In this document: positions 25,491 to 34,733 of the stretch, one piece after another
How the letters are laid out: each line of letters opens with the position of its first letter
Position numbering within the stretch: the stretch's first letter is position 1
NCBI RefSeq assembly: GCF_016785085.1
Contig: NZ_JAENHO010000008.1
Location: 248,001-312,000 of the forward strand
Direction of reading: 5' to 3'
Source of the DNA: Paractinoplanes lichenicola
Lineage (GTDB): Bacteria > Actinomycetota > Actinomycetes > Mycobacteriales > Micromonosporaceae
Length of the DNA stretch: 64,000 bases
Made by a program: the position numbers and the translations under genes
The notes under the pieces: model-generated
Databases searched by the model: none
What the model was told of the DNA's origin: nothing
What the model saw: the letters and a program-made list of their open reading frames with translations, nothing else

Positions 25491-26744
25491 TCATATCGAC
25501 GGGACGGGCTCGGTGAGTCCGTTGCGTGGGGTCCGCTCGACCCAGGCCACGATCGGGCGGGCCGCGGCCCACGCGACGACGAAGATGCCGGCGATCAGCC
25601 ACCAGCCCCACCCGCCGGTGTGGATGGCCAGGAACGTCAGCGACGCCGGGCCGAGCATCTTGGTCACGCCGCCGACCGACTTGCTGGCCCCCAGATAGGC
25701 GCCGCGCTGCTCGGCCGGCGGGATCTCGGTCTGCAGATACCACTGCGCGCCCGACATCCACAGCTCGGTCGCCGTGAGCAGCACGATGGCGAACGCGAGG
25801 AGGGCGATCGTGGCCCAGCCGTGGGTCGCCCCGCTGAGCGCGACGACCGGGCACGCGGCCACGCTGGCCAGCGCCGCCCAGCGCAGCAGGCGGGTCGACC
25901 CGGTCAGGCTGTCGGCGCCCCGGGTGGCCCGCACCTGCAACGCCACCGCCATCACGGTGTTGATCGCGAAGAGCACGCCGAGCAGCGGCTTGGGCGCGTC
26001 GGTCATGGTGATCGCCCACAGCGGCACGACCTCGCCGAAGAGGGTGGCGTTGAGCCAGAGCACCCCGAAGAGCGAGGCCAGCGCCGTGTACGGGTGATCG
26101 CGCAGGACGCCCCACGGGCTGGGTTGCCGCTCCCGGGTCGTCCGCAACGAGGGCTGGGCCGGCATCCGCGCCACGAAGAGCGCGTTCAAAGCCAGCCCCG
26201 CCGCGTTGGCCAGCACCAGCACCAGCAGGCCGGCCCGCGAGTCGAGCGCCAGCGCCGCCGCACCCAGCCCGGATCCGACGGTGAAACCCACATTGAGGTA
26301 CGCCCGGGCGAACGCCATCGTGCGTACGCGCTCCTCACGCCGCACGGCCGCCGCCATGTAGACCATGCGCCCCGCGTTGGCGAACGTGTCGGCCGTCGCC
26401 TCGATCGTGATGAGCACGAGGAACATCCAGAACCCGTCGGTGAACGGGTATGCCGCGAAGGTGGCCGCCCCGCCCAGCGCCCCGAGCACCCACGCCCGGC
26501 GGCCGCCGATCCGGTCGGCCAGGTGCCCCAGCGGCAACGAGCCCACCAGGCCGACGAGGCCCGCCAGCGAGAAGCCGAGCCCGACCTGGATCGGCGACAG
26601 CCCGACATAGAGGGTGAAGAACACGACGCTGCCGGTCAGGAACGTGCCGCCACCGATGCCGAGCAGGGCCGACTGGGTCGCCAGCCGCCTAGGCAATCCG
26701 GGCGGCGGCAGCACTTTACTCAACGATCCCCGTAAATCCCCCAT
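25491..26744 (-). CDS. Major facilitator superfamily transporter
   Basis: A 417-residue polytopic membrane protein with about 12 hydrophobic helices. The MFS loop 2-3 signature appears as LGHLADRIGGRRAWVLGA, and a weaker relative in the second half lies near LQTEIPPAEQRGAYLGASKSVGG. The overall pattern is that of drug- or metabolite-efflux permeases of the DHA type. No regulator or biosynthetic gene adjoins to indicate the substrate. The gene is followed by a strong hairpin and is divergent from a small membrane protein gene. Confidence 0.87.
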   Translation of the reverse strand: MGDLRGSLSKVLPPPGLPRRLATQSALLGIGGGTFLTGSVVFFTLYVGLSPIQVGLGFSLAGLVGLVGSLPLGHLADRIGGRRAWVLGALGGAATFAAYPFTDGFWMFLVLITIEATADTFANAGRMVYMAAAVRREERVRTMAFARAYLNVGFTVGSGLGAAALALDSRAGLLVLVLANAAGLALNALFVARMPAQPSLRTTRERQPSPWGVLRDHPYTALASLFGVLWLNATLFGEVVPLWAITMTDAPKPLLGVLFAINTVMAVALQVRATRGADSLTGSTRLLRWAALASVAACPVVALSGATHGWATIALLAFAIVLLTATELWMSGAQWYLQTEIPPAEQRGAYLGASKSVGGVTKMLGPASLTFLAIHTGGWGWWLIAGIFVVAWAAARPIVAWVERTPRNGLTEPVPSI

Positions 26745-26817
26745 GTCGGCATCGCACCATGATCATCCGAGGTCGGCAACCCCGTTTCGCCTTGGCCCAG
26801 GCCGCTACCTTGAGCAG

Positions 26818-27357
26818 GTGCGAACAGTGACGGTCACGGCGCTCGACGGGGCGCGGTGGGATGTGCGGGTGGTCTGGGAGCCGCGGTGGCGCGCGATGGC
26901 CCGGCGGTTCGGCGGTTGGCGTTCCAAGCGCCGCCACGACGTCGACGCCGGCGACGTCCTGAGCGGCGGGGCCGACGTCTCCAGCAACCTCGGAAGCAGC
27001 GGCGGCAGCTCCAGCATCGCCGACGAACTGGTGATCGTCGCGGTTGTGCTGTTCGCTTTCGTGCTGGCGGCGGTTCTGTTCTGGTGGGTCCTGCTGCCAC
27101 TCCTGCTGATCATCCTGGACGGGCTGATCGTGCTGGCTCTGCTGGCCGCTTCGGCGGTGGCGCGGGTGCTCTTCCGGCGGCCGTGGATCGTACGGGCGGC
27201 CTCGGGGAGCGGCGAGGTCAGCGAGGTCGAGGTCGTCGGCTGGCGGGCCGCCCTGCGCCGCCGCGACGAGATCGCCGACTCACTGAGCCACGGCCTCACG
27301 CCCGTGCCCGGAGAACAGCCGTTGGTTCGGAAGTCAGCGCCAACCCAACCGAACTAG
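26818..27357 (+). CDS. Small two-helix membrane protein of unknown function
   Basis: About 179 residues. A cytoplasmic N-terminal segment (WDVRVVWEPRWRAMARRF) and a Ser/Gly-rich linker (SSNLGSSGGSSSIADE) precede a long hydrophobic block, probably two adjoining transmembrane helices, about residues 75-117. A basic tail (RVLFRRPWIV, WRAALRRRDEIADSL) follows. Start may be GTG 26818 or GTG 26827, the latter having a better-spaced AGG. No family is recognised with confidence; similar small membrane proteins are widespread in actinobacteria. It converges on the frameshifted nuclease-NTPase gene with 35 bases between. Confidence 0.65.
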   Translation: MRTVTVTALDGARWDVRVVWEPRWRAMARRFGGWRSKRRHDVDAGDVLSGGADVSSNLGSSGGSSSIADELVIVAVVLFAFVLAAVLFWWVLLPLLLIILDGLIVLALLAASAVARVLFRRPWIVRAASGSGEVSEVEVVGWRAALRRRDEIADSLSHGLTPVPGEQPLVRKSAPTQPN

Positions 27358-27392
27358 CTCCCAGGACGCACCGGAGCAGATTCACGTTGGCC

Positions 27393-29462
27393 TTACTCCG
27401 GGTCGAGCTGCCGCATCAGCCTGGCGACCGAACCTCGCTGGACATCAACCGGAACGTGTCGCTGTGTTGCCGAGAAGGCGCCCGGTTCTGTCGTCTCGGT
27501 TGCCGAGGCCCAGTGCCTCGCCAAGAGCGCGTTCGCGGTTGAGGTGTCCACGGGGTGGCCCTCAGCCTGGCCGAGAAACTCCACCAGTCCCGCGACTTCC
27601 CCAACGAGTTCCTCATCGAGCTCGTCGTCGGCCAAGCCGGTCAGGTAATCGAGCCGGTCCGAGACGGCCGCGTAGATCAGCCCGATGTATTTGTCCTCAG
27701 GGTCTGAATTCTCCAACGTCACCAAAACTTGATACAACTCGGTCGCCCGAAGGAGATTTTCGGAATAGATGCAATCCCTGATCTCCTCGGTGACCCTCGT
27801 GTGGACCGACCGGCGGAATCGCCGACTGCTCTCCGTCGGGATCATCCTGCTCGCTGATAATGCGTTGGCCAGCTCGACGAGGTGTTCTTCGGGCAGCGCC
27901 TCGAGGTCCAGTTCCTCGCAACGGCTGCTCACGTAACTCGCCGATGGTGACAAACCCAGAAGCTCGGCCGTCGAGAGCGCCCAGACGAGGTAGGAGGCCA
28001 GGCTCTCCTCCTCGTGCCAATAGGAGTCGGGCACCGTTGCTTCGGCCGAACGATCATGTCTTCGACGAGCGAGGGATTGTCGCTGAGGAAGCGGAGGACC
28101 GTTGCATTACTGGAAGAGCGAGCCACCTGCATCAAGCGGTACGCCGGGAAGTGGTGGTCCACCGATGCCACCAAGGCGGACAGATCGGCCCGGCCGAGCT
28201 CCAGGTTTGGTCTCGCCGGTCAGGAACAGGATCTCCAGCAGCTCGACGGCCTCGCGGGAAAGCTCATTTTCGACGATTCTTTCCCAGATGTGCAGCGGAT
28301 CTTCCAGGTTGGCGAGGAGGTGAGCGACGACATCCGGTGTTCCCGGACCGGCCAGCCTCATCGTCTCCTCGATGAGTCGCGGGCTGAAACGCCGATGCGA
28401 CACGATGGGCTCCCAGACTTCCGGTTGGCCGAAGCGCGCCTTCTCCTCTTGCCTGATGGAGCTCCGCGACACGTAGTTGTAGACGATCTGACCGCGCATC
28501 TCGAAGTCGAGGTCACTCAGTTCGACCACGCTGGTCACGATCGAGACGTCGGGGCCGCCGAGCCGGTCGGAACCACGCTGAGCCTCGCCGAGGATGTGGC
28601 TGCGAGTGGTCATGACGAGGGCCTTGCCGGGCGTCCTGCGGATCCGGCTGATCATCGACACCAGCCGGCGGTCCTCATTGTCTCTGGGCCGATCGAGCAT
28701 GGTCTGGCCGAGAAAGTCGTCGTAGAGGAAGACCTGCTGCTCATCGTCGCGCCACAGTTCGTCGATCTCATCGACGTCCCTCCTGACCTCGTGGACCTGG
28801 AAGCCGTGACCCATGTGCCAGTAAGCCAGCATCATCGCGACCGTCGTCTTGCCGACGCCGGGCGCACCAGTGATCACGCAGACGCGCTGGGCGGCCAGCA
28901 CTTGGGCGGCGCGTACAAATCCGTAGTGAGGCACGAACGTCTCGGCCGTGCGGGTCAGTTCGTCGCGCAACCAGGAGGATCGCAGGTGGCTTGCCCGGTC
29001 CAGGACGGTTCGCAGGACGGCGGTGCTGCTCAGCCACAGGCGGAAGTGGCGCTCGACGAGCCGGGGGCGGTCGCGCAGGGCGCCGACGATATCGTCCAGA
29101 CCATAAATGTCGGACGGCGTTCTGAGGGCCGGCGCGAAAGTATCGAGAATGACCTGTTTGTTGTGCGGCGTCAGTCCGACGGACACCGCGAGCAGGAAGC
29201 GGTCCGGCTTCAGGTTACGGACCTTGGGCGCCTCATCGGTCTTCAGCCTGCTGAGGAGAGCGCTGGTCCCGGAGCCGTGCCAGTGTTTGCACTGCACGAT
29301 CACGGTGTGGCCGTCGTCCGAGACATGCCGGAGGTCGATGCCGCCGTCCGGGCCAGGGGTGAAGACCTCCAGAGGGAAACCGAGGATCTCGCCGAACAGG
29401 TCGCGGCACACCTCCTCGAACTCCCGATAGTTCAAGCGTCCGAGGTCGAATCCGTCCACCAT
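27393..29462 (-). pseudogene. Frameshifted Mrr-type nuclease fused to a STAND-like NTPase (defence-type protein)
   Basis: ATG 29462 begins an Mrr_cat-like restriction endonuclease domain: YREFEEVCRDLFG, then GPDGGID with D43 and VQCKHW with Q57 and K59, the PD-(D/E)xK site. A P-loop NTPase with GAPGVGKTT near residue 200 and VFLYDDFLGQT follows, resembling the nSTAND3 type. The frame then breaks near 28195-28212; the natural sequence continues in a second frame (LELGRADLSALV... to ...VEDMIV) and breaks again near 28040-28055, resuming as a third frame (PDSYWHEEESLASYL...) to the TAA at 27393. Read through both shifts it would be about 690 residues. Either a recent pseudogene, programmed shifts or sequencing errors explain this. 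Composition is slightly lower in GC than neighbours. A lone gene; antiviral role inferred from domain types. Confidence 0.75.
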
Positions 29463-29510
29463 GCCCTGCCCATCTCCGCGTTCATCAGAGGGTGGCAGGT
29501 TATATCGGCG

Positions 29511-30602
29511 CTAGGACACGGGCAGGCGGCGGCGGTCCGGTTTGGCGGCCCATGAGACGCCCAGTTCTGAGGGCAGGGTGAGGGTGTCGGCGGAGAGGCG
29601 GAGCAGGCCGTTGATGCCGGGGATCGTGCTGTTCGGCACGTCGATGAGCTGGGGGGTCGGGGTGTCGGGCAGGGTGAGGGCCTCCAGCACGGTGGAGAAG
29701 TCGATCGTGGACTCCAGGGGGACGAGCAGGTCGGTGCCGGTCGTGCGGTGGTCGAGCAGGTTGGTCAGCAGGTCGGTGCGGCCGGGCACCTCGACGAGGG
29801 CGGGGTCGCCGGGGAGGGCCAGGCGGTCGGTGGGGTATTCGAGCAGGGCCCGGCCGAACGGGCCGCGGGCCTCGATCTCGCCGGCGATGAAGTCCTCGCC
29901 GGCCAGGGTGACGGCGACCAGCAGGGTCAGGCCGTTCTCGAACGTGATGCGGGCGAAAGCCGTGTCCTCGACCTCGATCGGGCGTACCCGGTAGCGCTCG
30001 ACCTCCAGCAGCCGCGGGCGGCCGGCGCCGGCCGCCGAACCAGACGCCAGGGCCTGCATCACGGCGTGGGCGAGCGGGTTGACCAGGGCGCCGTCGACCA
30101 CGGGGCGGCCGGCGACCGTGCGGCGGCCGGCCCAGGGGGAGCGGGCGTAGTAGGCGTCGTCGCGTTTCCATGAGGCCACCGCGGTCAAGGCCGTGAGCGA
30201 CGGATCGAGGGCAGCTCGGAAGCGGGTCCACGCGCGCGAGCCGAGCGCCTGGAAGCCGACCTGGCAGGCCCGGCCGGCTCGCGACACGGCTTCGACGAGC
30301 GTGTGGTGCGCGGCCAGCGAGGTCACCGGCGGCTTCTCGAGCAGCAGGTCGCAGCCGGCGTCGAGGGCGTCGAGGGCGATCGGCAGGTGGGTGTGCGGCG
30401 GCGTGCAGATCACCACGACGTCGGGGCGGGTCTCCGTCAGCAGGGCGCGGTGATCCGTGAAGGCGGGCGCATCGGGCGGAGGATCGATCGGCGCCAAGTC
30501 AGCGAGACCCACCAGCTCGACTGAATCCGACAAATCCGAAATGCGCCGACGATGCCACCTGCCGTGACCGTTAGCGCCGATCAAAGCAACCCGAGTCTTC
30601 AC
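29511..30602 (-). CDS. Gfo/Idh/MocA-family oxidoreductase, last gene of the uronate operon
   Basis: 363 residues. The GTG at 30602 overlaps the stop of the upstream reductase gene (GTGA), and Rossmann motif VALIGANGHGRWH follows at once. The family segment CDLLLEKPPVTSL has the catalytic EKP lysine. The C-terminal domain has GALVNPLAHAVMQAL. It differs strongly from the other two Gfo/Idh proteins in this window. As part of the uronate operon it probably oxidises or reduces a sugar or sugar acid delivered by pectin breakdown. Substrate unknown. Confidence 0.85.
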   Translation of the reverse strand: MKTRVALIGANGHGRWHRRRISDLSDSVELVGLADLAPIDPPPDAPAFTDHRALLTETRPDVVVICTPPHTHLPIALDALDAGCDLLLEKPPVTSLAAHHTLVEAVSRAGRACQVGFQALGSRAWTRFRAALDPSLTALTAVASWKRDDAYYARSPWAGRRTVAGRPVVDGALVNPLAHAVMQALASGSAAGAGRPRLLEVERYRVRPIEVEDTAFARITFENGLTLLVAVTLAGEDFIAGEIEARGPFGRALLEYPTDRLALPGDPALVEVPGRTDLLTNLLDHRTTGTDLLVPLESTIDFSTVLEALTLPDTPTPQLIDVPNSTIPGINGLLRLSADTLTLPSELGVSWAAKPDRRRLPVS

Positions 30603-32050
30603 ACCGCACCGGCCAGAGTTGCCGCCACTCCGTGCTTCTCGAAGGCGGTCAGCCACTCGACCAGCGCGGCCCGGAAAGAAGCGTCCTCGGCCAGCGCCGG
30701 CGTGAACACGGTGTCCAGCCCGAGCAGCGCGTCGACCACGCCGTCGGGAGTCGAGGGTGCCGCGGCGAGCCGGGCTCGGATGCGGTCGGCTAGCGGGTCG
30801 TTCAACGGCAGCGGCTGGCCGTCGTCGGAGACGCCCTGGACGAAGCGCATCCACGCCGCGACCACCAGGGCGCCCCAGCGCGGCACGCTGCCGGCCGCGA
30901 GCCGGTCCTGCACTGTTTGCAGCACCCGTTGGGGCATCTTCTGCGAGCCGTCCATCGCCACCTGCACAGTCTGATACTCGATGGCCGGGTTCTCGAAGCG
31001 CGTCAACACCTCTTCCCCGTACGCGATGGTGTCGACCCCGGACGGCGGGTCGAAGCTGGGTGCCACGTCGCAGGCGATGTACTGCCGCACGACTTCGTGC
31101 ATGCCCGGCAGCTCCAAAGCTGAGGCGATCGTCGAGCGACCCGCCACCGCACCGAGGTAGGCGATCGCCGAGTGCACGCCGTTGAGCGTGCGCAGCTTGA
31201 GCCGCTCGTACGGGCGGGGGTCTGAAGTCATCACCGCCCCGGCCTGTTCCCACGCGGGCCGCCCGGCCGGGAAGTCGTCCTCGATCACCCAAGCCGAATA
31301 GGGCTCGCCGTTCACCGCGGCCTGATCCCGTACGCCCAACGCCTGGGCCGCGCCCGCGAGTGTCACCGGTGTCGTGGCCGGCACGATCCGGTCGACCATG
31401 GAACCCGGGAACGTGACGCTCTCGCGGACCCAGTCGCCGATCGCCGTGGCCGCCGCGAGTTTGTCGATCAGGCCGCGCAGGCGGTGGCCGTTGGCCGGCA
31501 GGTTGTCGCAGCTGGCCAGCGCGATCGGTCCCGCGTCGGCCTTTCGCCGGGCGCACAGGCCGCGGATCAGCAGGCCGGGCACGGTCTGCGGGGGCCGCCC
31601 GGTCTCGAGGTCGGCCCGCAGGTCGTCGTCGAGCAGCAGCCGCCCCGTGGCCGCGTCGAGCTTGTAGCCCTTCTCGGTGACGGTCAGCGTGACGATCTTG
31701 ATTTTGGGGTCGGCCAGCAGCGCCACCACGGCGTCGGGGTCGGCGGCGGCCCGCAGCTGCCCGGCCGAGGAGCCGATGACCCGGGTGCTGTTACCGGCCG
31801 GGTCGAGCGTGGTCACGCTGAACAGCCCGTCCTGCGTGCGCATGGCGTCGTAGACCTCCGGCGAGCGCGGCGCGACCCCGACGATGCCCCAGTCGCCACC
31901 GGCCGCGGCCATCGCGTCCTCGGTGAAGACGGCCTGGTGCGCCCGGTGGAAAGCGCCCAGTCCGAGGTGGACGATGCCGGCCGCGGGGGTGTCGATCCGG
32001 GGCCGGGCGGCGGCGGGCACCTGGGCCAGCGTCGAACGGTTCAGTTCCAT
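30599..32050 (-). CDS. uxuB: Mannitol dehydrogenase family reductase, fructuronate or tagaturonate reductase type
   Basis: A 483-residue NAD-dependent long-chain polyol dehydrogenase. Evidence: N-terminal IVHLGLGAFHRAHQAVFTED, the segment VTLTVTEKGY, and SMVDRIVPATT, the family signature. Length and position next to uxaC point to reduction of D-fructuronate (UxuB) or D-tagaturonate (UxaB type) rather than mannitol. Start ATG 32050 overlaps the end of the dehydratase gene by 10 bases. With UxaC upstream it would form the second step of hexuronate catabolism. Whether it prefers the glucuronate or galacturonate branch cannot be decided here; the pectin context favours galacturonate. Confidence 0.82.
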   Translation of the reverse strand: MELNRSTLAQVPAAARPRIDTPAAGIVHLGLGAFHRAHQAVFTEDAMAAAGGDWGIVGVAPRSPEVYDAMRTQDGLFSVTTLDPAGNSTRVIGSSAGQLRAAADPDAVVALLADPKIKIVTLTVTEKGYKLDAATGRLLLDDDLRADLETGRPPQTVPGLLIRGLCARRKADAGPIALASCDNLPANGHRLRGLIDKLAAATAIGDWVRESVTFPGSMVDRIVPATTPVTLAGAAQALGVRDQAAVNGEPYSAWVIEDDFPAGRPAWEQAGAVMTSDPRPYERLKLRTLNGVHSAIAYLGAVAGRSTIASALELPGMHEVVRQYIACDVAPSFDPPSGVDTIAYGEEVLTRFENPAIEYQTVQVAMDGSQKMPQRVLQTVQDRLAAGSVPRWGALVVAAWMRFVQGVSDDGQPLPLNDPLADRIRARLAAAPSTPDGVVDALLGLDTVFTPALAEDASFRAALVEWLTAFEKHGVAATLAGAV

Positions 32051-33318
32051 GCCGGGCCGTCCGGGAACGAGAACTGCGCGATCGAGGCCGGGCGCATGTC
32101 GGAGCTGTAGCCCGGTTCGGTGGGCACCAGATAACGACCTTCCCGCGTACGGACGGGGTCGGTGAAATGCTCGTGCAGGTGATCGACGTACTCGACCATG
32201 CGGCCGTCCAGCGACGTGCCCACGCGCAGGTAGTCGAAGATCGCGATGTGCTGGACGAGCTCGCACAGCCCGACGCCGCCCGAGTGCGGGCAGACCGGCA
32301 CGCCGAACTTGGCCGCCAGCAGCAGCTCGGCCAGCACCTCGGGGATGCCCGCGACCCGGCACGCGTCAACCTGCATCACGCGAATAGCCTCAGCTTGCAG
32401 GAGTTGCTTGAAGATGACGCGATTGGCCGCCACTTCACCGGTCGCCACCCGTACGGGGGAAACGGCTTTTTGAATGCGCGCGTGACCGAGCACGTCGTCG
32501 GGATGCGTGGGCTCCTCGATCCAGTAGGGGTCGAACTCGGCCAGCCGGGCCATGTTGGTGATCGCCTCGTCGACGCCCCAGATCTGGTTGGCGTCCATCA
32601 TGAGCAGCGCGTCGGGGCCGATCTCGGCGCGGATGATCCCGGCCCGCCGCACGTCGTCCTCGATCGGGCCGCCGACCTTCATCTTCATCGCGCGCCAGCC
32701 CTCGGCGTACGCCTGCTTGGTCAGGGCCCGCACCTTGTCGTCGGGGTAACCGAGCCAGCCGACGCTGGTCGTGTAGGACGGGAAGCCGTCTTTCTGGAGA
32801 AGCGCCAGCCTGTCCGCGAGCCCGTCCCGGCCCTTGTCGAGGATCGCAGCCGCCTCCTCGGGCGTCAAAGCGTCCGAAATATGCCGGAAGTCCACCGCGG
32901 CCACGAGATCCTCGGTCGGCAGGTCAGCGAGGAACTGCCACATCGGCTTGCCTGCCAGCTTGGCCTTCGCGTCCCACACCGCGTTGACCACCGCACCGGT
33001 CGCCATGTGCAGCGCGCCCTTCTCGGGCCCGATCCAGCGCAGCTGCGGATGCGCGGTCAGCGAGCGCAAGAACGCCAACGGGTCGGAAGAAAGGTCCACC
33101 CCGATCAGGGACGGAGCCAGAGCCCGTACGGCGGCGCAGGTGATCTCATTGCCCTGCCCGTTGGTGAAGGTGAACCCGGTTCCGGTCACGCCGCCGTCGG
33201 TCGCGAGCTCGACATACGTCGCCGAGTAGTCGCCCCGGTTGATCGAGTCGGAGCCGTCCCCGGCCGCGGCGGTCGGGAACCGTACGTCGTGCACGGTGAC
33301 GCCCGTAATCGTGGTCAT
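32041..33318 (-). CDS. Enolase-superfamily sugar-acid dehydratase, L-fuconate dehydratase-like
   Basis: 425 residues with an enolase-superfamily barrel: KxK lysines K212 and K214 in MKMKVGG, metal ligands in MMDANQ (D242), WIEEPTHPDD and VATGEV, and a His in CPHSGG. The segments AVDFRHISDALTPEEA and PSYTTSVGWLGYPDDKV closely resemble L-fuconate dehydratases. However, it sits inside a uronate operon in the place of altronate (UxaA) or mannonate (UxuA) dehydratase, so it may dehydrate altronate or mannonate to KDG. A fuconate or other sugar-acid role would suit fucose- or rhamnose-bearing pectins. ATG overlaps the UxaC stop by 4 bases. Confidence 0.83.
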   Translation of the reverse strand: MTTITGVTVHDVRFPTAAAGDGSDSINRGDYSATYVELATDGGVTGTGFTFTNGQGNEITCAAVRALAPSLIGVDLSSDPLAFLRSLTAHPQLRWIGPEKGALHMATGAVVNAVWDAKAKLAGKPMWQFLADLPTEDLVAAVDFRHISDALTPEEAAAILDKGRDGLADRLALLQKDGFPSYTTSVGWLGYPDDKVRALTKQAYAEGWRAMKMKVGGPIEDDVRRAGIIRAEIGPDALLMMDANQIWGVDEAITNMARLAEFDPYWIEEPTHPDDVLGHARIQKAVSPVRVATGEVAANRVIFKQLLQAEAIRVMQVDACRVAGIPEVLAELLLAAKFGVPVCPHSGGVGLCELVQHIAIFDYLRVGTSLDGRMVEYVDHLHEHFTDPVRTREGRYLVPTEPGYSSDMRPASIAQFSFPDGPAWN

Positions 33319-34727
33319 GCCTTCTCCAGCTTGAAGATCCGCTTGGGCAGGTGGTAGGCGAGGTCGGCCATCGTCTCGGCCGCCTCCGGGAACGGCAGCC
33401 GGTCCTGCACGACGAGCGAGGCCAGGTAGGCGGCGTCGACCCGGCGCGCGACGTCATGGCGTACGGGAATGGAACAGAAGGCCCGGGTGTCGTCGACGAA
33501 CCCCGCGGTGTTGTAGAAGCCGGCCGAATCGGTGACCGACTCGCGGAAGCGGCGCATCGCGTCCGGCGTGTCGAGGAACCACCACGGCGCGCCCAGGAAC
33601 AGCGCCGGATATCCGCCGGCCAGCGGGGCCAGCTCGCGGCTGAACGCGGTCTCGTCCAGCGTGTAGAGCACGATCCGCAGGCGAGAGTCCATCCCGTACG
33701 CGTCCAGCAGCGGCCGCAGTGAGCGGACGTAGTCGGTCGCCTGCGGGATGTCGCCGCCCACGTCCCGGCCGTGCGCGGCGAACAGCGCGCGGTTGTGGTC
33801 ACGCGACGCGCCCGGGTGCAGCTGCATGACCAGGCCGTCGTCGATCGACATGCGGGCGAACTCGAGGATCATGTGCGCGCGGAACGTCTCGGCGTCGGCC
33901 GCGGACACGTCGCCCCGCAACCCGCGTTCGTAGAGCTTGGCGGCATCGGCGGGGGAGAGCTTGATCGTACGGGCGGTGGGGTGCCCGTGATCCGACGAGG
34001 TGGTGCCGGCCTCGATGAACGCCTCCCGCCGGCGCTGCAGGGCGGCCAGATAGCCGGCGTACGTGGTGGTGTCCTCGCCGGCCAGTTCGCCCATCCGCGC
34101 CACGTTGCCGGCCCAGCCGTCGCGCTCGAGATCCACGACGTCGTCCGGGCGGAACGTGCTGATCACCCGGCCGCCCGGCCCGCCCCACCCGTCGGCGGCC
34201 AGCTTGGCGTGCCGGGACAGGTCGTCGGTGGGCGACTCGGTGGTGGCCAGCACCTCGATGCCGAACCGCTCGAACAGCGCCCGCGGGCGGAACTCCGGCT
34301 CGGCCAGGCGCGCGGCGATCGCGTCGTACAGGTCGTCGGCCGTGTCCTTGGTGAGCGGGATGTCGACCTGGAAGACCGTGCGGAACGTCTGCTCCAGCCA
34401 CAGCCGCGACGGGGTGCCGCGGAACAGGTGCCAGTTCGCGGCGAGCAGGCGCCAGATCGCGCGGGGATCGGTCTCGACCGGGCCGCCGTCGCGCCGGGGC
34501 ACGCCCAGGCGGTCGGGCGGGATGCCCTGGCTGAGCAGCATCCGCGTGACGTAGTGGTCGGGCACGATGAGCAGCCGCGCGGGATCGCCGAACGGCTCGT
34601 CGTCGGCCAGCAGCGCCGGGTCGACGTGGCCGTGCGGGCTGATCAGGGGCAGGTCGCGGGCCACCGCGTAGAGGTCGCGGGCCAGGCCGGCGTGCCGCGG
34701 GTCGGTGACGAAGATGGGGTCGGGCAC
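33315..34727 (-). CDS. uxaC: Glucuronate/galacturonate isomerase
   Basis: 470 residues, the usual length. The HxH metal motif is in ISPHGHVD (H32, H34), and family segments ALFERFGIEVLATTESPTDD, MQLHPGASRDHN, FLGAPWWFLD and the C-terminal SIPVRHDVARRVDAAYLA are clear. It converts D-glucuronate to fructuronate or D-galacturonate to tagaturonate, the first step of hexuronate catabolism in the cytoplasm. GTG start at 34727, 6 bases after the stop of the upstream Gfo/Idh gene; it is coupled to the dehydratase gene by a 4-base overlap. It is the clearest metabolic marker of this operon. Confidence 0.95.
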   Translation of the reverse strand: MPDPIFVTDPRHAGLARDLYAVARDLPLISPHGHVDPALLADDEPFGDPARLLIVPDHYVTRMLLSQGIPPDRLGVPRRDGGPVETDPRAIWRLLAANWHLFRGTPSRLWLEQTFRTVFQVDIPLTKDTADDLYDAIAARLAEPEFRPRALFERFGIEVLATTESPTDDLSRHAKLAADGWGGPGGRVISTFRPDDVVDLERDGWAGNVARMGELAGEDTTTYAGYLAALQRRREAFIEAGTTSSDHGHPTARTIKLSPADAAKLYERGLRGDVSAADAETFRAHMILEFARMSIDDGLVMQLHPGASRDHNRALFAAHGRDVGGDIPQATDYVRSLRPLLDAYGMDSRLRIVLYTLDETAFSRELAPLAGGYPALFLGAPWWFLDTPDAMRRFRESVTDSAGFYNTAGFVDDTRAFCSIPVRHDVARRVDAAYLASLVVQDRLPFPEAAETMADLAYHLPKRIFKLEKA

Positions 34728-34733
34728 GGGCAG

